This document shows positions 1-5,535 of a stretch of DNA of 5,535 nt, piece after piece. The DNA lies in contig JAFXWI010000012.1 in the NCBI GenBank assembly GCA_017542915.1, positions 1 to 5,535 of the forward strand, given 5' to 3'. Position 1 is the stretch's first letter; the number at the start of each line of letters is the position of its first letter. This DNA is from Paludibacteraceae bacterium. Its GTDB lineage: Bacteria; Bacteroidota; Bacteroidia; Bacteroidales; Paludibacteraceae. The notes under the pieces were generated by a model. That model made no database searches. It had not been told where the DNA came from and saw nothing but the letters and a program-made list of their open reading frames with translations. Position numbers and translations under genes: made by a program.

Positions 1-448
1 CAAGACCGGTACCGACCTGCAGGAACATATCGGTCGTCACCGTCCGGGTGATGTAGTGAGTGTGACGCTGCTCCGCGATGGCAAGACCATGACTGTTCAA
101 GCAACGCTCACCAACCGCGAAGGAGGCACAGGAGTCATCTCAGCCGAGGACAAAGCGTCCGTCCTGGGTGCCACCTTCTCCGAACTGACCGATGCACAGA
201 AAGAGCGGCTGGGACTCAACTACGGCTTGCTGATCAAGTCCCTCAAAGCGGGCAAACTGAAAAGTGCCGGTGTTCCCTCGGACTTCATCATCCTCAAGGT
301 CAATAACCGCTCCGTACGCACAGAAGAAGACCTTGACGACATTGTTCGCCGTGCCAACTCTGCCTCCGAACGCGACCGCGTGCTATTTATCACGGGATGC
401 ACGCCGCAAGGCCGAGTACGGTATTATGCTGTCAATCTGGCAGAGTAA
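1..448 (+). CDS. HtrA/Deg-family periplasmic serine protease, C-terminal part (5' end outside window)
   Basis: The reading frame is open from base 2 to the TAA at 446-448, giving the last 148 residues. HtrA/Deg proteases degrade or refold misfolded envelope proteins in the periplasm; they have a trypsin-like domain followed by one or two PDZ domains. The catalytic domain lies upstream of the window. Visible residues 1-37 (LQEHIGRHRPGD, then VTLLRDGK) match the end of a PDZ domain. A Gly-rich linker follows, and then a second PDZ domain around residues 71-125, with YGLLIKSLKAGKLKSAGV and the DFIILKVNNRSV strand typical of the PDZ fold. The GTG at 56 is an internal valine, not a start. Two PDZ domains suggest a DegP/DegQ-like rather than DegS-like protein, but the subtype cannot be fixed without the N-terminus. 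The gene converges with leuS across an 83-bp gap. The family call is strong; the exact name is left open. Confidence 0.9.
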   Translation, partial: KTGTDLQEHIGRHRPGDVVSVTLLRDGKTMTVQATLTNREGGTGVISAEDKASVLGATFSELTDAQKERLGLNYGLLIKSLKAGKLKSAGVPSDFIILKVNNRSVRTEEDLDDIVRRANSASERDRVLFITGCTPQGRVRYYAVNLAE

Positions 449-470
449 GGATGTACAATTATAAAAGATT

Positions 471-497
471 AGCGGGCAACCATCATGGCTGCCCGCT
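471..497. terminator. Bidirectional hairpin terminator between htrA-like gene and leuS
   Basis: Arms AGCGGGCA (471-478) and TGCCCGCT (490-497) pair perfectly over 8 bp. Inside them, past one A/C mismatch, CCA (480-482) pairs with TGG (486-488). The hairpin lies between the stop codons of two convergent genes (448 and 534). There is no clear U-run after it on the + strand. On the - strand it is followed by AATCTTTTAT, which is moderately U-rich in RNA. Termination of both transcripts is inferred from position and stem strength. Confidence 0.7.
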
Positions 498-531
498 AAG
501 TCACTGATTCACTCATTCACACAGAAATTCG

Positions 532-3345
532 TTATATCACAATGTTGACAATCCTGCCGGGAACGACGATGACTTTTTTAGGCGTGTTGCCGGCGAGGTA
601 TTTGGCGGTGTCTTCGTGGGCGAGGACAAGTTTCTCTACTTCCTCTTTCGGAGTGTCTTTCGGGCACTCGAGCGTGAAACGCACCTTGCCGTTGAACTGC
701 ACAGGGTATTTCTGCGTGTCCTCTACCAGATACGCCTCGTTGCAAACGGGCCATTCGGCATTCACAACAAAACTCTCATTGCCGCAACGGTGCCACATCT
801 CTTCTGCGATATGCGGTGCGTACGGGGCGAGAAGGACTGCTATCGGTTCAAGGATTGCACGCTTGTTGCACTTGAGCGCGCTCAATTCGTTCTGCGCAAT
901 CATGAAGGCTGGGATAGACGTGTTGAAAGAGAAGTTCTCGATATCCCAGGTAATCTTCTTGATAAGCTTATGTAGCGAACGCAGTTCGTCTTTGGTCGGT
1001 TCTACGTCTTCGATATTCTCATAGAGATTCCATAGACGTTTGAGGAAACGGTGTACACCGTCGATGCCGTTCGTATCCCAAGGTTTGGACATCTCCAACG
1101 GACCCAAGAACATCTCATACAGACGTAAGGTGTCGGCGCCAAACTTTGCGATGACGTCATCGGGGTTCACGACGTTGAACATCGACTTACTCATCTTCTC
1201 TACCGCCCAGCCGCAGATATACTGCTTCGGTCCGGCGGTGTAACCGGTCAGTTCGGACGACGTACCATCCGCAAAGACGAACTCGGCGTTCTTGAACTCC
1301 GGCATCCATGCACGGAAGGCATTGATGTCCAGCACGTCGTTGTTGACGATGTTCACGTTCACGTGAATAGGCTGCACTTTGCCCTTGTATTCGGGGTTCT
1401 CGATGAGGTTGTAACTGATATAGAGGTTACCCGTCGCGCCTTCGCCGATATAGCGATAGACGAAGTTCGAACGACCTTGGATCATACCTTGGTTGATGAG
1501 TTTCTTGAACGGCTCGTCTTCGCATACGTAGCCGAGGTCATAGAGGAACTTATTCCAGAAACGCGAATAAATCAAGTGTCCTGTCGCGTGCTCAGAACCG
1601 CCCAGATACAGATCCACTTGACGCCAGTAATCGTTCGCCTGTTTGCCCACAAGAGCTTCATCGTTATGCGGGTCCATGTAGCGGAGGTAGTACGCCGAAC
1701 TACCGGCAAAACCGGGCATCGTGCATAATTCAAGCGGGAAAACCTCACCCCGACCCTCTCCACAAGAGAGGGAGGATTTGTCCACAACCTTCTTATTCTT
1801 TTCGTCCCACGCCCATAACTGTGCGTTGCCCAACGGTGGTTCGCCTGTCTCTGTGGGCAGGAAAGCACTTACTTCCGGCAGTTCAAGCGGCAGACACTCT
1901 TCCGGTAAGGTGTAAGGCATGCCATCTTTATAATAGACAGGGAAGGGTTCGCCCCAATAACGTTGACGACTGAAGATCGCGTCACGCAGACGATAGTTCA
2001 CTTTCACACGACCGATGCCGGTGTTGGTGATATACTCCTTCATCGCCTGAATAGCCTCTTTGACCTCCATGCCGTTGAGGAAACCCGAGTTGATCATCTT
2101 GCCTTCCTTGGCATCGAACGACTCTTCGCTCACATCGGCGCCTTCGATCAACGGAATGATCGGCAAGTTGAAATGTTTGGCGAAAGCATAGTCACGGCTG
2201 TCGTGCGCCGGAACGGCCATGATAGCGCCTGTTCCGTAACCGGCCAGCACATAGTCGGAGATATAAATAGGTATCTCGCCCTGTGTGAGCGGGTTGATGG
2301 CATAACTACCGGTGAAGACACCCGTTACGCGACGATCGGCGATACGCTCGCGCTCCGTACGATGCTTCACCCACGCGAGGTATTCCTCTACCTCGGCTTT
2401 ATGTTCTTCGGTCACTACACGCTGTACGTATTCGCTCTCCGGCGCGAGTACCATAAAGGTAACGCCGAAGATTGTATCTGCGCGGGTGGTGAAGATCGTG
2501 AAGGGTTCGTCTTGGCCTTTGATGCTGAACTGCATCTCTGCGCCTTCGGAACGACCGATCCAATTTCGTTGGGTCTCTTTGAGCGAGTCCGTCCAATCGA
2601 TACGGTCGAGGCCTTCCAGCAGACGACCGGCGTAAGCGCTTACACGCAGACACCACTGCCGCATCACGCGTTGCTCCACAGGGAAACCACCGCGAACAGA
2701 GAGTCCTTCGCTCACCTCATCGTTGGCAAGCACCGTTCCCAAAGCCGGACACCAGTTGACCTTCGTATCTGCCAGGTAGGCGATACGATAATTCATCAAG
2801 CGTTCCTGCTGCTCTTTCTCGCTCATCGTCGCCCATTTCGGGTCGTTGGCTTCCCATTCTGCGATCAGTTTGCTGATCGGCTGCGCCTTTTGCGTTTTGG
2901 GATCGAAATAGCTGTTGAACATCTGCACGAACGCCCACTGAGTCCACTTATAGAACTTCGGATCGCAGGTACGCACCTCACGGTTCCAGTCATAACAGAA
3001 ACCGATCTTCTTGAGTTGCTCAATATAACGCGCGATGTTCTTGTAGGTTGTCTCCTCGGGATGGGTACCGGTCTGAATGGCATATTGCTCTGCCGGAAGA
3101 CCATAACTGTCAAAACCCATCGGGTGAAGCACATTGAAGCCCTTCAGACGTTTGTAACGGCTGTAGATATCACTAGCGATGTAACCTAGCGGGTGACCGA
3201 CATGCAAACCGGCTCCCGAGGGGTAGGGAAACATATCGAGCACGTAGTAATGGGGCTTGTCGGACTCATTCGAAACGGAATAAACGCCCGCTTCTTCCCA
3301 CGCCTTTTGCCACTTTTTCTCAATCTCTGAAAAGTTGTATTCCAT
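532..3345 (-). CDS. leuS: Leucyl-tRNA synthetase
   Basis: Class I aminoacyl-tRNA synthetase that charges tRNA-Leu with leucine in the cytoplasm and hydrolyses mischarged tRNA; 937 aa from the chosen ATG. The HIGH motif appears as HVGH (residues 48-51, after FPYPSGAGL). The CP1 editing domain has its Thr-rich motif TTRADT (286-291) and the [15 protein letters not shown] stretch (371-385), whose aspartates are expected in editing. [11 protein letters not shown] (459-469) marks the return to the catalytic fold, and KMSKS lies at 717-721. A helical anticodon-binding domain and a small C-terminal domain follow. The protein is longer than the 860-aa E. coli enzyme; segments before KMSKS resemble other Bacteroidota LeuRS. 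I chose ATG 3345 because the only upstream in-frame start, TTG at 3369, lies inside the likely -7 promoter box and would add eight residues. One oddity: residues 524-534 are encoded by a repeat (1743-1776). No frameshift or lost motif is seen. Confidence 0.98.
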   Translation of the reverse strand: MEYNFSEIEKKWQKAWEEAGVYSVSNESDKPHYYVLDMFPYPSGAGLHVGHPLGYIASDIYSRYKRLKGFNVLHPMGFDSYGLPAEQYAIQTGTHPEETTYKNIARYIEQLKKIGFCYDWNREVRTCDPKFYKWTQWAFVQMFNSYFDPKTQKAQPISKLIAEWEANDPKWATMSEKEQQERLMNYRIAYLADTKVNWCPALGTVLANDEVSEGLSVRGGFPVEQRVMRQWCLRVSAYAGRLLEGLDRIDWTDSLKETQRNWIGRSEGAEMQFSIKGQDEPFTIFTTRADTIFGVTFMVLAPESEYVQRVVTEEHKAEVEEYLAWVKHRTERERIADRRVTGVFTGSYAINPLTQGEIPIYISDYVLAGYGTGAIMAVPAHDSRDYAFAKHFNLPIIPLIEGADVSEESFDAKEGKMINSGFLNGMEVKEAIQAMKEYITNTGIGRVKVNYRLRDAIFSRQRYWGEPFPVYYKDGMPYTLPEECLPLELPEVSAFLPTETGEPPLGNAQLWAWDEKNKKVVDKSSLSCGEGRGEVFPLELCTMPGFAGSSAYYLRYMDPHNDEALVGKQANDYWRQVDLYLGGSEHATGHLIYSRFWNKFLYDLGYVCEDEPFKKLINQGMIQGRSNFVYRYIGEGATGNLYISYNLIENPEYKGKVQPIHVNVNIVNNDVLDINAFRAWMPEFKNAEFVFADGTSSELTGYTAGPKQYICGWAVEKMSKSMFNVVNPDDVIAKFGADTLRLYEMFLGPLEMSKPWDTNGIDGVHRFLKRLWNLYENIEDVEPTKDELRSLHKLIKKITWDIENFSFNTSIPAFMIAQNELSALKCNKRAILEPIAVLLAPYAPHIAEEMWHRCGNESFVVNAEWPVCNEAYLVEDTQKYPVQFNGKVRFTLECPKDTPKEEVEKLVLAHEDTAKYLAGNTPKKVIVVPGRIVNIVI
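1743..1776 (-). repeat. GC-rich hairpin repeat embedded in frame inside leuS
   Basis: The 34 bp contain arms CCCTCTC (1754-1760) and GAGAGGG (1766-1772) around the loop CACAA, with CCTCACCCCGA on one flank. From memory, this has the form of a dispersed short palindromic repeat found between genes in many bacteria (CCTCACCCC, then CCTCTCC, a short loop, and GGAGAGG). Its spurious translations, such as [10 protein letters not shown] on the + strand here, are familiar from automatic annotation. In leuS it reads [11 protein letters not shown] and keeps frame between KKVVDK and VFPLEL. The composition is unlike the surrounding LeuRS sequence. Family membership rests on recalled consensus, not on a search. 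Confidence 0.65.
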
Positions 3346-3355
3346 ACTTAAAAAC

Positions 3356-3373
3356 AAATTTGCGTGCAAATTT
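3356..3373. repeat. Inverted repeat overlapping leuS -7 box and start site
   Basis: AAATTTGC (3356-3363) and GCAAATTT (3366-3373) are perfect 8-bp inverted arms with a 2-bp GT spacer. The repeat covers the predicted -7 element and transcription start of leuS. It could be an operator, but its AT-rich arms partly coincide with the promoter consensus itself, so function is uncertain. Confidence 0.45.
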
Positions 3374-3398
3374 ACTACTTTTTTTTGATATATGCAAG
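3367..3398 (-). promoter_or_regulatory. leuS promoter (Bacteroidota sigma-A type)
   Basis: On the - strand the -33 element is CTTG (3398-3395) and the -7 element is TAAATTTG (3374-3367), an exact match to TAnnTTTG. The spacer is 20 nt, as expected for the primary sigma factor of Bacteroidota. Transcription should begin near 3360-3363, leaving a leader of only about 15-18 nt before ATG 3345. This supports that start and leaves no room for a T-box or other leader riboregulator. Confidence 0.72.
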
Positions 3399-3400
3399 AA

Positions 3401-3420
3401 TTTGTATAAAATTATACAAA
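3401..3420. repeat. 20-bp inverted repeat between divergent promoters (operator candidate)
   Basis: TTTGTATAA (3401-3409) and TTATACAAA (3412-3420) are perfect 9-bp arms around AA. The repeat lies just upstream of the leuS -33 element and about 25 bp upstream of the -33 element of the rightward gene. A dimeric regulator bound here could reach both promoters. The region is very AT-rich, which makes chance palindromes more likely. Confidence 0.45.
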
Positions 3421-3445
3421 AATTGCACTTGGGGTGTCATAGAAA

Positions 3446-3477
3446 TTTGCATATATGAAATATTTTTTGTATTTTTG
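3446..3477 (+). promoter_or_regulatory. Promoter of the 91-aa orphan gene (Bacteroidota sigma-A type)
   Basis: TTTG at 3446-3449, a 20-nt spacer and TATTTTTG at 3470-3477 (exact TAnnTTTG) form a consensus -33/-7 pair on the + strand. The start should fall near 3482-3485, giving a leader of about 140 nt before the ATG at 3626. Both the spacing and the -33 surroundings (TTGCATATAT) match the leuS promoter on the opposite strand. Confidence 0.72.
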
Positions 3478-3481
3478 CAAC

Positions 3482-3625
3482 GAATTTCCAAGCCCCCGTT
3501 TATTTCTCTTCATTTACTCCACATGGGTGCGCAAATCAGACTAGCGAGACACTATCGAGAGAGAATCGAACCGAGGGAATCTTGAGGTTAAAACGGACTA
3601 AAATGCTACTAAAGCAACAACCAAT
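3482..3625 (+). other. Long 5' leader with a possible Arg-rich 20-codon upstream ORF
   Basis: This is the stretch between the predicted start site and the 91-aa gene. It holds no strong hairpin that I can see by eye. One short ORF, ATG 3523 to TGA 3583-3585, encodes 20 residues, five of them arginine, using AGA, AGA, CGA, AGA and AGG. It has no recognisable ribosome binding site. A direct repeat, CTAAAGCAAC, occurs at 3609-3618 and again at 3630-3639, on either side of the start codon. The leader may be regulatory, but nothing here matches a known riboswitch that I can name. Confidence 0.3.
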
Positions 3626-3901
3626 ATGGCTAAAGCAACCTTAAACAAAAAGTTCAAAACCTACACAGGCAAACTACCGCCTAACGGACACCGTTTCTAT
3701 CTCACCAACCGTTTCGGCCAAGAGATCATCTCCCACATGCCCGAACACCGAGACCCGGACTCCGTAACGGAGGCACAACGTCATGCCTTCCAACTTATCA
3801 AAGAGGCTTCTGCTAAGGCAGATGCCGAACTACGAGACCCGCTCAAGCACGACGAATGGCTAAAGAAATGGCATGACTCACTTGCCGTAACCATCCATTA
3901 A
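3626..3901 (+). CDS. Small basic protein of unknown function (91 aa)
   Basis: I do not recognise this gene with confidence. It encodes 91 residues with no signal peptide, no membrane segment and no cysteine, so it is probably cytoplasmic. The N-terminus is lysine-rich (KATLNKKFKTYTGK), followed by a likely beta-rich stretch (HRFYLTNRFGQEIISHMPE, 22-40). A probable helical half then runs from TEAQRHAF (48-55) to DEWLKKWHDS (76-85). The order short basic strand region, then T-x-A-Q-x-x-x-x-F, then A-rich helix and a DP...W segment loosely recalls small uncharacterised Bacteroidales proteins; this is weak. ATG 3626 is the only possible ATG, since an in-frame TAA lies at 3599. It has a consensus promoter, a long leader and a strong hairpin 21 bp past its stop, so it appears to be a real single-gene unit. 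It converges with the IS66 transposase, but neither its sequence nor its orientation resembles TnpA or TnpB. Confidence 0.75.
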   Translation: MAKATLNKKFKTYTGKLPPNGHRFYLTNRFGQEIISHMPEHRDPDSVTEAQRHAFQLIKEASAKADAELRDPLKHDEWLKKWHDSLAVTIH

Positions 3902-3922
3902 AGTACAGGTTGCTATATAAAG

Positions 3923-3954
3923 TTAGGGCTGCAACGTTGATGTTGCAGCCCTAA
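3923..3954. terminator. Strong bidirectional hairpin between orphan gene and tnpC
   Basis: TTAGGGCTGCAAC (3923-3935) and GTTGCAGCCCTAA (3942-3954) form a perfect 13-bp stem with a 6-nt loop. It sits 21 bp after the stop of the 91-aa gene and 21 bp beyond the stop of the convergent transposase gene, so it can serve both. No U-run follows on the + strand; on the - strand ACTTTATATA follows, which is only mildly U-rich. Termination is inferred from stem strength and position. Confidence 0.75.
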
Positions 3955-3971
3955 TGGTATAGTTGGAGTAG

Positions 3972-4024
3972 TGGATTATTGATTGGATGCATCCAATTTA
4001 GCTTCTGGATGCGATTGGATCCAA
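3972..4024. repeat. Cluster of TGGAT boxes and two palindromes at the 3' end of tnpC
   Basis: TGGAT occurs at 3972, 3984, 4006 and 4016. Two of these copies lie in palindromes: ATTGGATGCATCCAAT (3982-3997, 16 bp, perfect) and TTGGATCCAA (4015-4024). The box spacings are 12, 22 and 10 bp, close to whole helical turns. The cluster overlaps the last codons and stop of the transposase gene, near where an IS end is expected. A binding-site role is inference. Confidence 0.4.
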
Positions 4025-5535
4025 ACGTGTGGTAAGAGTTGACGTAATTGAGATTTTGCGGGAGACTTTAATGGATTTGCAGTCAAATATGGCATCTTTG
4101 CGATGACATCGTTCAGATACATACGTGGATTGACATTATGTTCCTTACATGTTCCGATGAGTGAGCAGATAACAGACATCCATCCTGCTGCTTCATGGTT
4201 GCCACAAAACAGGTAGTTCTTACGTCCAAGCGTGATAGGTCTAATGGCGTTCTCTGCAAGATTGTTGTCTATCATCAACGAGCCATCTTCCAGATACCTC
4301 ATCATATTATCCCAACGCGTATAAGCATAAGTCACGGCTTTGCCCATTAGGCTACGTTCGCTAAACTTCACGCCTTCCGTTTCCATCCACGCTTTGAGAT
4401 GCGCCATGATTGGTCGCGCCAATTCGTTACGTTTCTGCTTACGCTCGGCATCAGACATATTGGATTCCGTACAATTGCGCTCTATCTGATATAGTTTCTG
4501 TATCTCACCTAACGCAAACTCTGCTGCAGAACGATTCTCATCGAGTGCTTGTTCAAAATGACGACGGATATGTGCCATGCAATTGACTAATTGCACGTTA
4601 TTGTTATTCCTGAAAGCCGTTTCGTATCCCGCAAATCCGTCACATTGCAAATATCCCATGTAGTGATGCTGCTTAGCTAATGTCTCTATCACCGCTCCTG
4701 CTCGTGAGCCATCATCGTAATGGAAACATCGCAATCGCTCCTTCACCGCTCGTATCATCCAAAGGTATTCCTTGTCGGTCTTGTGCTTCTCCTTATCGAC
4801 TACCGGAGTTGTCGTTTCGTCACATTGGATATAATGGGATTTAAAGATCTCTGCTACCAATTCGTCATACAAAGGTCTAAGCAACTCAGCTGTCGGCTTG
4901 ATCCAACTGGCAATTGTGCTCTCATTTACCTTAAAACCTAAGTGGTGATACTGCTGCACTTGACGATAGAGCGGCAAGTGATACTCATATTTATTGAGAA
5001 TGGTCTCAGCCAGCAATGTTGCGTCTGCTATTCCTTTATTAATAGGGAACAAAGGCATCGGAGCAATGCGGATATCCGTGCCGGTACCTTTCGGCTTGGC
5101 ATATTTCTCGCGGACATACTCAATGATACCTAATTGAGCCGGGATATACTTCACCACACGTGTTACTTCCTCGCCTATCTTCTTGTAGGTCTCATCGACA
5201 CCTTCCGGTTTGAGCACTATCCGCTCTATCACCTTCAAGCCTTCCATCATCTTACGGTTCTGACGTTTCTGCTTGCGCTCTTCCGGTGTCTCTTTTTCGA
5301 TCTGCTCGGTAGCTACTTCTTGTGCTTGGACTATCTCCGGAGCAATCGGCTCGTCAAACAGACTCATCTGATTCGGATCCATCAACGGCATCTTTTCGCT
5401 CTTCCGACCAAACAGCTGACGTTGGAACCATGCTAACTGAGCGGATAGTTCTGCTACACGCTGTTCGAGTGCTTTGTTTATCCGATCCTTCTCTGCAATC
5501 TGCTCCGTTAAAAGACGCAGACTCTCTGCCTGAGA
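3976..5535 (-). CDS. IS66-family transposase (TnpC), N-terminus outside window
   Basis: DDE transposase moving an IS66-type insertion sequence. The frame stays open to the right edge, giving 519 visible residues. The Met at 5391 is internal, because the 48 codons before it encode an IS66 hallmark, a coiled coil followed by AQLAWFQRQLFGRKSEK. Numbering from that Met: an acidic/basic linker (10-50), KYIPAQLGIIEYVREKYA (81-98), and the core with catalytic D191 (QCDET), D251 (QCDGFAGY) and E380 (NNLAENAIRP). The C-terminal IS66 segment (ICSLIGTCKEHNVNPRMYLNDVIAKMP, 408-434) follows. All three catalytic residues are present and there is no frameshift, so the visible part looks intact. The zinc finger that many TnpC proteins have before the core is absent: the first cysteine is residue 190. 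The accessory tnpA and tnpB genes, if present, would lie to the right of the window. Confidence 0.95.
   Translation of the reverse strand, partial: SQAESLRLLTEQIAEKDRINKALEQRVAELSAQLAWFQRQLFGRKSEKMPLMDPNQMSLFDEPIAPEIVQAQEVATEQIEKETPEERKQKRQNRKMMEGLKVIERIVLKPEGVDETYKKIGEEVTRVVKYIPAQLGIIEYVREKYAKPKGTGTDIRIAPMPLFPINKGIADATLLAETILNKYEYHLPLYRQVQQYHHLGFKVNESTIASWIKPTAELLRPLYDELVAEIFKSHYIQCDETTTPVVDKEKHKTDKEYLWMIRAVKERLRCFHYDDGSRAGAVIETLAKQHHYMGYLQCDGFAGYETAFRNNNNVQLVNCMAHIRRHFEQALDENRSAAEFALGEIQKLYQIERNCTESNMSDAERKQKRNELARPIMAHLKAWMETEGVKFSERSLMGKAVTYAYTRWDNMMRYLEDGSLMIDNNLAENAIRPITLGRKNYLFCGNHEAAGWMSVICSLIGTCKEHNVNPRMYLNDVIAKMPYLTANPLKSPAKSQLRQLLPHVWIQSHPEAKLDASNQ

Larger units (their letters stand above)
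3955..5535 (-). mobile_element. IS66-family insertion sequence, partial; left boundary not resolved
   Basis: The element is inferred from the transposase gene. Its downstream end should lie in or near 3902-3975. I could not find a terminal inverted repeat resembling the GTAAGCG start common in IS66 elements, and the other end is outside the window, so neither the ends nor the expected 8-bp target duplication can be confirmed. The left coordinate given is only the edge of the 3923-3954 hairpin. Confidence 0.5.

Noticed and set aside
1963..3189. A 408-codon open frame on the + strand opposite leuS
   Set aside because: It is fully antisense to a gene with unmistakable LeuRS motifs. Its translation is low in normal protein character, and it has no promoter or start context. 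It is a by-product of leuS codon usage.
3346..3369. Upstream TTG start for leuS adding eight residues
   Set aside because: TTG 3369 overlaps the predicted -7 promoter element, so it would not be on the transcript. LeuRS homologues begin near [13 protein letters not shown].
3346..3400. T-box or attenuator leader for leuS
   Set aside because: The predicted leader is only about 15-18 nt, too short for any such structure.
3364..3522. N-terminal part of a 73-codon + strand open frame (3364-3585)
   Set aside because: Most of it crosses the promoter region upstream of the predicted transcription start. Only the ATG 3523 portion could be on the RNA, and that is listed as a possible mini-ORF.
3562..3580. 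tRNA T-arm-like sequence on the - strand (GGTTCGATTC)
   Set aside because: The flanking bases do not form a 5-bp T stem, and no acceptor, D or anticodon arms can be placed around it. A tRNA-derived attachment site is not supported.
5389..5391. ATG at 5391 as the transposase start
   Set aside because: The frame continues upstream with a clear IS66 motif (QRQLFGRKSEK) to the window edge, so this Met is internal.
1..5535. CRISPR array, rRNA or complete tRNA gene
   Set aside because: No regularly spaced repeats and no recognisable rRNA or tRNA sequence on either strand.

Overview
The window looks like a chromosomal segment of a Bacteroidota bacterium, probably order Bacteroidales. The leucyl-tRNA synthetase is the long (~940 aa) form of that phylum. 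Start codons lack Shine-Dalgarno sequences and sit in A-rich leaders. The one intergenic promoter region has two copies of the Bacteroidota sigma-A signature (TTG, 20 nt, TAnnTTTG), one on each strand. Base composition is about 50% G+C in the genes and very AT-rich in the promoter region. The species cannot be fixed from this window.

Layout, left to right. (1) Bases 1-448, + strand: the 3' end of an HtrA/Deg-type periplasmic serine protease gene, covering the end of PDZ1, a linker and PDZ2. (2) 471-497: a hairpin between convergent genes, likely terminating both. (3) 3345-532, - strand: a complete leuS gene. Its interior carries, in frame, a GC-rich hairpin repeat (1743-1776) that reads as a short Ser/Gly/Glu/Arg linker in the enzyme. 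(4) 3346-3625: a divergent promoter region with inverted repeats, then a ~144-nt leader for the + strand gene. (5) 3626-3901, + strand: a 91-aa protein I do not recognise. (6) 3923-3954: a perfect 13-bp hairpin between convergent genes. (7) 5535-3976, - strand: most of an IS66-family transposase (TnpC), running off the right edge, with all three DDE residues present.

The genes do not form one pathway. Two housekeeping genes (envelope proteostasis and translation) lie next to a small orphan gene and an insertion sequence. The points most worth a second look are the repeat inside leuS, the matched divergent promoters with palindromes, and the leadered orphan gene beside the transposase. I found no convincing new defence, CRISPR, toxin or biosynthetic system.
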